A stretch of 53,327 bases of DNA, taken from a candidate division FCPU426 bacterium (GTDB lineage: Bacteria; Oederibacteriota; Muellerivitia; Muellerivitales; Muellerivitaceae). The notes under the pieces were generated by a model. The model was not told the origin of the DNA, did no database searches, and saw nothing but the letters and a program-made list of their open reading frames with translations. Within the stretch, counting starts at the first letter, position 1, and every line of letters begins with the position of its first letter. Position numbers and translations under genes: made by a program. The stretch spans positions 12,880-66,206 of the forward strand of contig PLFD01000049.1 of the NCBI GenBank assembly GCA_003136635.1, in the 5' to 3' direction. Of the stretch, positions 1-6,640 are shown piece by piece.

Positions 1-674
1 GGCAAATAAACCGATATCACTCTCCGTGCCTTGGGGCGGTTCGGGTTGGTTTGGACATCGTCCAGGGATAAGTCGGCCTCCAACTCGGAGCCATATTCAT
101 AAACATACAAATCCGAGTAATCATAACTGGTGTACCCGTCATAGTAGTCGGTGACATTAACGCCGTAGGTAAACGTCCACTTCAAGCCGATGTGGTTGGT
201 AAACCATCCGATTCCAAAATTGCCCGAATAGACCAGCGGGGACAGATCGTAACTATCACCGATAGAGGGAGTAATGATGTCGTCATTGATCGTCGTAATC
301 GTTCCCATGGTGGCAATTCCCACTCCGCCAAAAAACGAGAATTCCGAAAAAGAAGCGTTCGGATCTGATTTGAAATTATTGACCAAATTGCCGGATGGAG
401 CCGTTTTAACCGCCGGTTCATTGGAATTGTCCCCGTCCTGATTTGCCGATGAATCCGGAGCCGAGTGGGTGATCTTGGCGACTAACTTTGTTTTATAAAC
501 AAAAGTGTTGCCGTCGTTTGTCTGAATTTTGATCGAAACACCCGGCACTTCCTCAATGATCGTTCCGTGAATTTCCGAACCGTCTTTGAGAAAAACCACA
601 TCTTCCGCCTTGACCGCCGCCGCGCAACCTAAAACCATCAGCAAAAACATGAAAAACAAATTCAACCGCTTCAT
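1..674 (-). CDS. Envelope protein, lipoprotein-like, with outer-membrane-like C-terminal part (partial, C-terminus beyond window)
   Basis: Translated from the ATG at 674 on the minus strand; about 224 residues are visible and no stop is reached before the window edge. The N-terminus MKRLNLFFMFLLMVLGC is a signal peptide that could be a lipobox (VLGC). Residues about 25-65 hold a small beta-rich module with the motif VFLKDGSEIHGTIIEE and end in VAKITHS. The same module is present in the next gene upstream, so the two are tandem paralogues. The later part alternates aromatic and polar residues (SGNFGIGWFTNHIGLKW, GYTSYDYSDLYVYEYGSE), as in outer-membrane beta strands. A GGGGG Shine-Dalgarno lies just before the start. 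Specific function is unknown; a surface or outer-membrane role is inferred. Confidence 0.7.
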   Translation of the reverse strand, partial: MKRLNLFFMFLLMVLGCAAAVKAEDVVFLKDGSEIHGTIIEEVPGVSIKIQTNDGNTFVYKTKLVAKITHSAPDSSANQDGDNSNEPAVKTAPSGNLVNNFKSDPNASFSEFSFFGGVGIATMGTITTINDDIITPSIGDSYDLSPLVYSGNFGIGWFTNHIGLKWTFTYGVNVTDYYDGYTSYDYSDLYVYEYGSELEADLSLDDVQTNPNRPKARRVISVYL

Positions 675-737
675 AATGCCCCCTTTTTTCTGAAAAATTA
701 AAACCCTAAACTCGACCCAGACTTAAACCCATCTCTC

Positions 738-1133
738 TTATTGATCGTCCGAAGAACTATCCGTGCCTTTTGCTGCGGGCGCGCTGTTGCCTTTGTCTCC
801 GGTATTGTTATTATTCGTTTGGGCCAGATGGGTAATTTTGGCCACATCCGCCATTTGATAGGTGTAAATATTTCCCGCTTTGGTCTTAATCCGTAAGGAA
901 GCGCCAGGCTCTTCTTCCACGATGAACCCATGAATAATGGAGCCGTCTTTTAGATAAACGGTGTCGCGGGGATGGTAAATCTGGCCTGTCTGGCCCTGGG
1001 ATGAATCGGTCGAAGCGTCGGAAGTTTGGCTGGATTGAATGTAGGCGGCGTTGAGGCCAGCGTCCAGCGCGTCGTAGCAGGAAGTCAAACCCAGGCAGAA
1101 ACATAGAAGAAAAAGACAAAAACTAAACTTCAT
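738..1133 (-). CDS. Small putative lipoprotein, paralogue of the downstream gene
   Basis: 131 residues. The N-terminus MKFSFCLFLLCFCLGLTSC is a lipoprotein signal peptide (lipobox LTSC, Cys19). A linker of Ser/Asp/Gln follows, then a module of about 45 residues with VYLKDGSIIHGFIVEEE and VAKITHL that matches the module in the next gene (ending at 674). The tail is Asn/Ser/Asp-rich. GGGAG precedes the ATG at 1133. The two genes are 63 bp apart in the same direction and are probably co-transcribed. The shared module resembles short SH3-like folds seen in envelope proteins of many bacteria, but I do not recognise a named family. It may be a periplasmic partner of the larger paralogue. Confidence 0.7.
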   Translation of the reverse strand: MKFSFCLFLLCFCLGLTSCYDALDAGLNAAYIQSSQTSDASTDSSQGQTGQIYHPRDTVYLKDGSIIHGFIVEEEPGASLRIKTKAGNIYTYQMADVAKITHLAQTNNNNTGDKGNSAPAAKGTDSSSDDQ

Positions 1134-1350
1134 AGGGCTCCCGACTCAATAATTAGGGTTTATTTGCGAAGATTTATCAAGGAGTTTAGTACCAAAAAAC
1201 TACATTACAAGAACAATAAATATCCCTACGTTGATTTTACCTCATCGAAAGGTGGCGGCGAATGGCAAGCATTCCCAACAAATAGTTGTTGGATTGGGGT
1301 TAGAGCATGAGCCGGAAACCTCAAATGGGGATTGAAAGCAAAAACCAGTT

Positions 1351-1430
1351 TGACCACCAAGGGCACCAAGAAAATCTTTATGTTTAAACTAAAATCTTTG
1401 TTTTTCCCTCATTAGTGCCTTTCGTGGTGA
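1351..1430. repeat. Degenerate copy of the dispersed inverted-repeat element (CCAAG subtype)
   Basis: The left arm TGACCACCAAGGGCACCAAG (1351-1370) pairs with ATTAGTGCCTTTCGTGGTGA (1411-1430), with several mismatches. The interior carries AAAATCTTT and its near copy, as in the better preserved elements at 10396, 18306, 22687 and 24982. It looks like an old member of the same family. Confidence 0.55.
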
Positions 1431-1454
1431 ACGCTGTAAGGACTTTCCGGTATT

Positions 1455-1645
1455 TATTCTTCCAACAAATCCGGCGGACAAACAAATTGTTCCGACAGTG
1501 GTCAAATTACTCTTCCAACAATTCCGACGGAAAGCCGAATTTGTCCGACGGGAACTGAATTATTCTTCCAAGAATTCCGACGGAAAATGGCCTATTCTTC
1601 CAACAATTCCGACGGGAATCCGGCTATTCCGGCGGAAAATCCGGC
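1455..1645. repeat. Array of imperfect direct repeats around TTCTTCCAACAATTCCGACG
   Basis: The unit TTCTTCCAACAATTCCGACG recurs with small changes beginning near 1458, 1509, 1563 and 1594. Shorter echoes (TTGTCCGACGGG, TATTCCGGCGGAAAA) lie between and after. Spacing is irregular (51, 54 and 31 bases), so it is not CRISPR-like. Each copy contains GGAA-N-TTCC-like symmetry. The function is unknown; it may be protein-binding sites upstream of the regulator at 1750, or a decayed repeat-coding sequence. Confidence 0.6.
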
Positions 1646-1749
1646 CTAAATTACCCTAAAAGCCGTCCTTTTTTTCTTGAAAGACCCAAGCCGGCCGATT
1701 TATTTTAACTAACAGATAGGCCCATTTTATCAATTCGGAGGTGATAACT

Positions 1750-2109
1750 ATGGTTTCGGATCAAGGCCCCAAACGAATATTAAAGAAAAAGAGCAGTCGT
1801 TTGAGCGATCAGGACTTGAAGCTTCTTCAAGAGAGCATCCAGCGCCGGGGTGAGGCCGTACCCGGCGAAATGGCCCAAGAACTGGGTTGGGCCCGAAGCA
1901 GTCTGGCCTATAACCTGAACCGGCTTCTCAAGAGGGGTTGGATCGTTCGGTTGGGGGGCGGCAGAAACATCCGGTACCGGACGGCTACGGATGAGGAATG
2001 GCGGGTGTTCCGCCAAGAGCTGGCTAACCAAGAGAACCAACCTCAGAAGAACAAACGACCCCAGAAGATGAGTTTGGCTGACAGAATAATGAATTTTTTA
2101 GCAGATTAA
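1750..2109 (+). CDS. Small winged-helix DNA-binding protein
   Basis: 119 residues from the ATG at 1750. An in-frame GTG at 1741 lies inside the perfect Shine-Dalgarno GGAGGTGA (1737-1744), so it is not the start. Residues about 20-85 look like a winged helix of the MarR/ArsR sort: a helix (DQDLKLLQESIQRRG), a recognition helix (SSLAYNLNRLLKRGWIVRL) and a wing (GGGRNIRYRTATDEEW). The C-terminal 35 residues are charged and Gln-rich. It has no sensor domain. It may control its neighbours or bind the repeat array upstream, but nothing in the sequence proves a target. Confidence 0.75.
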   Translation: MVSDQGPKRILKKKSSRLSDQDLKLLQESIQRRGEAVPGEMAQELGWARSSLAYNLNRLLKRGWIVRLGGGRNIRYRTATDEEWRVFRQELANQENQPQKNKRPQKMSLADRIMNFLAD

Positions 2110-2239
2110 TGAGCTCTTCAAAATATTGACCTGGCTGCTTTATTTGCCACCGCAATTCAGGTGGGCTATTCCCTGAAAATGTAACTAAAATACAGGGGCT
2201 TGGGTATTGACGTAAAAACCATAAAGGTAAAGGTGAGCC

Positions 2240-4060
2240 TTGAACCTCCGTCCCCGCGTCCGCTTAAGAAGCAAACTGCTGGTTTCCTTCTCCATTTTGA
2301 TCATCGTGTTAATGGGGGTGATTCTTTACGTCCTCAATGACCGGCTTCAGGGCAGCGCCAACGATGCGGTGTATAAAGATTTGTCCAACACCTTAATGGC
2401 CTTTAATCACATTGTGGACGCGAGGCATAAAAATCTTCTGGTGAAAGCGGCTTTGGCGGCGGATGACGCCCGCTTAAAAACGGCCCTGGGCGTCGCCAAG
2501 CCCAATTGGACCAAAACTATGGATCTTTGCGGGACCCTATGCCAGACGGTTCAAGAGCAGTTGTTTGTTTTAACCGATAAAAAGGGCAACGTGCTTTTCG
2601 ATTCTTTACAAATTCCCGAAGTTAATGCGGCCTTTACCGAAAACCGCAGCCCGGACATGGGCAAATTAGCTATGCCGGCCACCTTGTTCGATGGTGATTG
2701 GCCCAGCGTTCAAAACGCCTTAAAGGGCGATACCTCCAGCGGCTGTTTTATCTATCCCACGCCCATCAAAAAAGCCGGGGGCAAAGATATTTACCTGGCC
2801 TTTCAAATTGTGTCGGTGCCCATCCGCCTAAAGGATAAAATCATCGGCAGCCTTGTTTTGGGTTCTCCCCTGGATGACAAACTCACCCAACAGCTTAAAA
2901 CCATGACCAATAGCGAGGTGGCCATTTACCTGGGCCATAAGGTTTACGCTTCCACCTGGCCCAGCGACAAAATTTCATTTTTGGAACAGGGACTCAATCC
3001 GAACTGTTCTTCCGGCGAGATGTGCATGAGCGTCAACGGAATCACCGATCCCTACCCCATGAAGCTGGGGCAGGAAAACTACCTCTCCTTCTTTTCGCCC
3101 TTTGAGGACACCGAAGGCGAGGATATCGGCGATTATGTCATTTTCCGCTCGGTGGATCAGGCCCTGGCCCCGCAAAGAGCGCTGCAAAAAACCATTATTC
3201 TCATCGGCGCTTTGGGAGTGGTTTTCGCCTTTGGTCTGGTCCTGTTCATCGCCCACCGCATTACCGAGCCCCTTAACAGCCTCATCAAGGGCGTGCATGA
3301 ACTGGGCCAGGGGAACCTGACCTATCAGGTGCCGGTGAAAACCCGGGACGAGCTGGGGGTCCTGGCCACTTCGTTTAACGAAATGATGCACGGGCTGGAA
3401 GAAAAAGAACGGGTCACGAATATTTTGGGCAAATATATTTCGCCTGAGGTCGCTAAAAAGGTGCTGGAAAACAAGGATGGAGTGGCCCTCAAGGGTGAAA
3501 AGCGGGAATGCGCGGTGATGTTCACCGATATCCGGGGTTTCACCGCTTTGAGTGAAAACGAACCGCCGGAAAAAATCGTCGCGGACTTGAATGAGTATTT
3601 CACGCTCATGGTTGACGTGGTCATCAAATACGAAGGCACGCTGGATAAATTCATCGGCGACGCCATCATGGCCGTTTGGGGAGCGCCGGTGCCTTTTGAA
3701 GATAAAGAACTGAGGGCGGTGAAGGCGGGGTTGGAAATGCAGGCGGTTTTGGCCCAATTTAATAAAGACCGGATCAGTAAAAACCTCATTCCCCTTACCA
3801 TGGGGGTGGGCATTAATACGGGTATCGTTGTTTCGGGTAATTTAGGTTCGGATAAAAGGTCGGATTATACGGTCATTGGCGATGAAGTGAATTTGGCCTC
3901 TCGTTTGTGTTCTGTCGCCAAGCCGGGCCAGGTTTTAATATCCGATTTCACCTACCAAAAACTGAAAGGTTTGGTAGAAGTAAAAACCCTGGAACCGGTC
4001 ACTTTAAAAGGCTTCAGCGCCCCCGTGAATGTTTACGAAGTAATAAAACTTATTTCCTGA
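2240..4060 (+). CDS. Membrane-bound class III adenylate cyclase with periplasmic sensor and HAMP domain
   Basis: 606 residues, TTG start with AGGTGAG just upstream. Order: TM1 (13-32), a periplasmic Cache-like sensor of about 280 residues with three cysteine clusters (LCGTLC, SSGCF, NCSSGEMC), TM2 (about 319-340), HAMP (about 338-391), a linker NILGKYISPEVAKKVL typical of this cyclase group, and the catalytic domain (424-600). Metal-binding Asp430 (FTDIRGF) and Asp474 (KFIGDAIMAVW) are present. Lys470 and Thr544 sit at the adenine-selecting positions, and Asn551 and Arg555 (NLASR) at the transition-state positions. All this predicts an active enzyme making cAMP from ATP in response to an extracytoplasmic signal. 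The ligand is unknown. It converges on the methyltransferase gene with only two bases between. Confidence 0.92.
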   Translation: MNLRPRVRLRSKLLVSFSILIIVLMGVILYVLNDRLQGSANDAVYKDLSNTLMAFNHIVDARHKNLLVKAALAADDARLKTALGVAKPNWTKTMDLCGTLCQTVQEQLFVLTDKKGNVLFDSLQIPEVNAAFTENRSPDMGKLAMPATLFDGDWPSVQNALKGDTSSGCFIYPTPIKKAGGKDIYLAFQIVSVPIRLKDKIIGSLVLGSPLDDKLTQQLKTMTNSEVAIYLGHKVYASTWPSDKISFLEQGLNPNCSSGEMCMSVNGITDPYPMKLGQENYLSFFSPFEDTEGEDIGDYVIFRSVDQALAPQRALQKTIILIGALGVVFAFGLVLFIAHRITEPLNSLIKGVHELGQGNLTYQVPVKTRDELGVLATSFNEMMHGLEEKERVTNILGKYISPEVAKKVLENKDGVALKGEKRECAVMFTDIRGFTALSENEPPEKIVADLNEYFTLMVDVVIKYEGTLDKFIGDAIMAVWGAPVPFEDKELRAVKAGLEMQAVLAQFNKDRISKNLIPLTMGVGINTGIVVSGNLGSDKRSDYTVIGDEVNLASRLCSVAKPGQVLISDFTYQKLKGLVEVKTLEPVTLKGFSAPVNVYEVIKLIS

Positions 4061-4062
4061 AC

Positions 4063-4737
4063 TTAATCGGCTATTTTGACGCCGAAGGTCAGTCCCTCGC
4101 CCGTGGGAATGATGGTAGTCCTGAACCGGGTATCGGTGGCCAGTTCTCGGTTAAACCGGCGGATGGCCTTAACCGTCGCGCCCCGGGCAGGGTCTTTCTC
4201 GTTGGCGGGGTCCGCCACCCGTCCGCCCGAAAAGGTGTTGTCGCCCAGCACCACGCCGCCGACCCTCAGGTTTTGGGCCGCCCAATTTAAATAAGCCGGA
4301 TAGGACGGTTTGTCCGCGTCAATAAAGACCAGGTCAAAAGGGCCTTCCTTCTCGATTTTGGGGAGATTGTCCAGGGCCGGTCCCACTAGAATCGTCACCT
4401 TTTTCTCCAGACCGGCTTTTTCAAAAGACACCCGGGACACTTCGGCGTGTTTAGGGTCGTATTCCATACAAAACAGTTTTCCGTCTTCCGGCAAGGCCCG
4501 GGCCAGACAAACCCCCGAATAGCCCGCCAAGATCCCGATTTCCACGATTTTTTTGGCGCCGGCAACACGGGCAATCACTTCCAGATGAAGCCCATCCATG
4601 GGGCCCACGTGAATATCGGGAAGCCCTTCCTTCTCGGCGCGTTTGCGGATTTCTAAAAGAACCTTATCCTCCGGATGAAAGGTCTCTATCGTGTAATCTT
4701 CAATCGCCTTGTCCGCCCGGGAAAATGTTTTTGCCAT
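4063..4737 (-). CDS. SAM-dependent O-methyltransferase (COMT/CCoAOMT-like family)
   Basis: 224 residues, ATG at 4737 with GGAG seven bases upstream. Class I SAM-binding fold: motif I VEIGILAGYSGVCLARAL, an acidic residue ending beta-2 (FCMEYDP), and DLVFIDADKPSYPAYLNWA followed by LRVGGVVLGDNTFSGGRV, the metal/substrate region of the catechol or caffeoyl-CoA O-methyltransferase family. Length is typical. It would transfer a methyl group from SAM to a hydroxyl of a small, probably aromatic, acceptor. The actual substrate cannot be read from sequence. It is monocistronic and convergent with the cyclase. Confidence 0.9.
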   Translation of the reverse strand: MAKTFSRADKAIEDYTIETFHPEDKVLLEIRKRAEKEGLPDIHVGPMDGLHLEVIARVAGAKKIVEIGILAGYSGVCLARALPEDGKLFCMEYDPKHAEVSRVSFEKAGLEKKVTILVGPALDNLPKIEKEGPFDLVFIDADKPSYPAYLNWAAQNLRVGGVVLGDNTFSGGRVADPANEKDPARGATVKAIRRFNRELATDTRFRTTIIPTGEGLTFGVKIAD

Positions 4738-4878
4738 GTGTAGCTCCTTCTTTCAGAAGTCTTGGGGTAATAACGTGAACGAAAATTGCATAGGCCGGAC
4801 AAAAAAGCAATATGGCTGTGGGTAATGCCGGTGGGGTGGATGAGGGCTAAAAGGACGTGGAATTTTCTCTTTTCAAGC

Positions 4879-4908
4879 CTGACCCCCGTTGTTCTATAGA
4901 AGTATAAT
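4879..4908 (+). promoter_or_regulatory. Candidate sigma-70-type promoter for the lipoprotein gene
   Basis: CTGACC (-35, 4879-4884) and a perfect TATAAT (-10, 4903-4908) are separated by 18 bases, about 33 bases ahead of the ATG at 4942. Confidence 0.5.
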
Positions 4909-4941
4909 AAAACTAAAGAATTTCAAGACGAGGTTGGTGTT

Positions 4942-5424
4942 ATGAAGTTACAAACATTAAAGGTTTTTGTGACTCTGTTTTTGTTAATAACAGCTTTTAT
5001 TACTGCTTGTGGAAATAACAACACTCCAACTAACACGGTCTCGCCAACTGACACTCCAACCCCAACTTTAACATCTATTACCGCTCCAACTTTTACACCC
5101 ACCCCGTTACCGATATACATAAATGTTAATAACAATTGGAATCATGGCTTTTCTATTATCATGAATAATTCCGTAACTTTGGGTTTAGCTAGTTATGGAA
5201 GCGGAACTTTTACAACTGAAACTTCGGGTCCTCAAACATTTACGATGCAATCAATTCCGTGTGGAGTCGGATGTATTACTTTTAATCCTACATCTGCTAT
5301 CTCGAGCGGTTTAGTAAACGGAAACACTTATGCCATTACTGTTAATCTATATTCTTCATCACCTATTGTCAGTGGTGGTGTGATTATTGGATATAACGAT
5401 CAAGTTAATTGGACTGCACCCTAA
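4942..5424 (+). CDS. Small lipoprotein with Thr/Pro-rich linker
   Basis: 160 residues with a clear lipoprotein signal peptide (FLLITAFITAC, Cys23). A short linker of TPT and TNT repeats follows (about 27-58), like a miniature of the large repeat protein at 6641-8986. The last 100 residues are beta-rich and hydrophobic-polar alternating (SIIMNNSVTLGLASYGSGTF, TYAITVNLYSSS) and include a Cys pair (PCGVGC). GAGG precedes the ATG. The base composition is visibly more AT-rich than the genes around it. The family is not recognised; an outer-surface or periplasmic anchored protein is inferred. Confidence 0.75.
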   Translation: MKLQTLKVFVTLFLLITAFITACGNNNTPTNTVSPTDTPTPTLTSITAPTFTPTPLPIYINVNNNWNHGFSIIMNNSVTLGLASYGSGTFTTETSGPQTFTMQSIPCGVGCITFNPTSAISSGLVNGNTYAITVNLYSSSPIVSGGVIIGYNDQVNWTAP

Positions 5425-5435
5425 ATTTTTAGCAT

Positions 5436-5733
5436 TAAATTTAATGTCACAAATAAAAATAATTCTGATCCCATTTTATATTTAAAGAATAGCTTCAACA
5501 AACAAAGGGGATGAGGCCAATATTCTGGCTTTCAGTTGCCCAATATGGCTTAGCATCATGCGCGCTTTTTTTGCCAGATGTTCATCTTCAATCCTATATC
5601 GACCACAATTGAAACACTCAACAACTAGACCATCTTTGTTTACCCTAACTTCGATTTTTATAAATTTAAGTTCAGACTTTCGGCACTTAAAACAAAACAT
5701 GTTCATCCCTCCTTTTCGATGACATTAAATTTA
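5436..5733. repeat. Pair of 14-bp inverted repeats bracketing a small gene
   Basis: TAAATTTAATGTCA (5436-5449) and its exact reverse complement TGACATTAAATTTA (5720-5733) flank a 298-base segment that contains only the small CxxC gene. No target duplication is obvious outside the arms. This may be a tiny mobile cassette or a chance AT-rich match. Confidence 0.4.
5482..5700 (-). CDS. Small CxxC zinc-ribbon-like protein
   Basis: 72 residues from the ATG at 5700. The Met two codons earlier (5706) sits directly against GGAGGG, while the one at 5700 has the normal spacing of seven bases, so the inner start is preferred. Two Cys pairs, CFKC (residues 3-6) and CFNC (about 30-33), bracket a short beta hairpin, as in a zinc ribbon. 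The C-terminal half is a helix with RMMLSHIGQLKARI. A nucleic-acid or protein-binding role is possible, but no family is recognised. It is bracketed by 14-bp inverted repeats. Confidence 0.6.
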   Translation of the reverse strand: MFCFKCRKSELKFIKIEVRVNKDGLVVECFNCGRYRIEDEHLAKKARMMLSHIGQLKARILASSPLFVEAIL

Positions 5734-5794
5734 GTCAATTATACGGTGAATCCAATCAATTATCTGTCTGACCAGAGGAACACAACCGGGAAGT

Positions 5795-6622
5795 TTAACT
5801 CGACGGCATTGGGATCGGCGTGGTGTCAGGCGTTGGCGGGGGTGTTGGTGCAGGTGTGGGAAGCGGGGTATAAATGGGTTTGGCGCCGCAATCTTTGTTC
5901 ATCGAAACAGAAAAGCTTTTGCTGGTAAAGGGGATACAGCCGGAGTTAATTTCTACCCCCGCCTCCACGGCGTAAAGGTACCAGTACGGTTTCAAATAGC
6001 CCCGAAGCTGGCAATCATCCAGGAATGGTTTGATATCCAGATTCTGGACGGAATCGGTTTTGGTTTTGGCCCAATAACTTACGCATTTATGTTTACCCAC
6101 AGCATCAATACCGTCAAACTGCCAAACTTCCCAATTCATTCCATCCTCTGTGGCGGGCCCCATGTCGTATTGCCAGCCGCTGGTTTGGGTGTAATTCAAC
6201 ATGATCATCAGCTCCAATCCGCCGTTAAAACCGTTTGGCCCGCAGGTATTATCGGGGCAAATCCAAATATCGTAAGCGGCATCCCAGCGTCCCGTATGGG
6301 TGGGCTGAAAAGACCAGCTGGTATTCACGCAATTGAGAGAGCTGATCTGGGCGGGCAAGTCGCTGTGGGGACTGCGATTGCCGAAAGCGTACCCGTAAAG
6401 AATGTCGGGATAGGCGGCCACATTGAAGTTATCGGGGCAGTTGTAGTCGCCCTTGGTGACGGTGAAAGCGCCGGTTTGGTCGTCGATGCTCAGGCATTGG
6501 GTGCCTTTGCAAAGATTGTTCTGCCAGTAATCGGTTTGGACGATATACGAACCGATAGTCACGGACTGGAACGGAGCGCAGGTGTTGATGGTTTCGCAGG
6601 AAGCCTGTGAGGCGAACAGCAA
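5795..6622 (-). CDS. GH12 family endo-beta-glucanase (secreted), probable frameshift at the start
   Basis: About 275 residues of a glycoside hydrolase family 12 domain, which cuts beta-1,4-glucan or xyloglucan. Family landmarks: RWDAAYDIWICPDN, the nucleophile Glu137 in GGLELMIMLNY and the likely acid/base Glu224 in AVEAGVEINSG. A Pro/Thr linker tail (TPLPTPAPTPPPTP) ends with no binding module. The only in-frame start is TTG at 6622, which leaves a stump of a signal peptide (LLFASQASC). An ATG at 6636, four bases after the stop of the gene upstream, is out of frame. One added A in its second codon would give MKIILLLFASQASC, a complete lipoprotein signal. So a one-base loss (real or sequencing) is likely. 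It follows the repeat protein in the same operon. Confidence 0.85.
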   Translation of the reverse strand: MLFASQASCETINTCAPFQSVTIGSYIVQTDYWQNNLCKGTQCLSIDDQTGAFTVTKGDYNCPDNFNVAAYPDILYGYAFGNRSPHSDLPAQISSLNCVNTSWSFQPTHTGRWDAAYDIWICPDNTCGPNGFNGGLELMIMLNYTQTSGWQYDMGPATEDGMNWEVWQFDGIDAVGKHKCVSYWAKTKTDSVQNLDIKPFLDDCQLRGYLKPYWYLYAVEAGVEINSGCIPFTSKSFSVSMNKDCGAKPIYTPLPTPAPTPPPTPDTTPIPMPSS

Positions 6623-6640
6623 AAGAATGATCTCATTGGT

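Larger units (their letters stand above)
1134..1749. other. Non-coding stretch with repeats between divergent genes
   Basis: About 600 bases separate the divergent genes at 1133 and 1750. I see no convincing gene here. It holds a degenerate inverted-repeat element (1351-1430), an array of imperfect direct repeats (1455-1645), and at its right end a perfect Shine-Dalgarno for the following regulator. Short frames through the repeats give low-complexity peptides, so the array could be a decayed coding remnant. Confidence 0.6.

Noticed and set aside
1455..1645. CRISPR array
   Set aside because: Repeat spacing varies (51, 54 and 31 bases), units are imperfect, spacers are not of equal length and no cas genes are nearby.
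2975..3757. Minus-strand frame of 260 codons inside the cyclase gene
   Set aside because: The plus-strand frame has full cyclase motifs; the antisense frame has none and is a composition shadow.
5719..5928. Plus-strand frame of 69 codons overlapping the GH12 tail
   Set aside because: Mostly antisense to the GH12 Pro/Thr linker, and the peptide has no family features.
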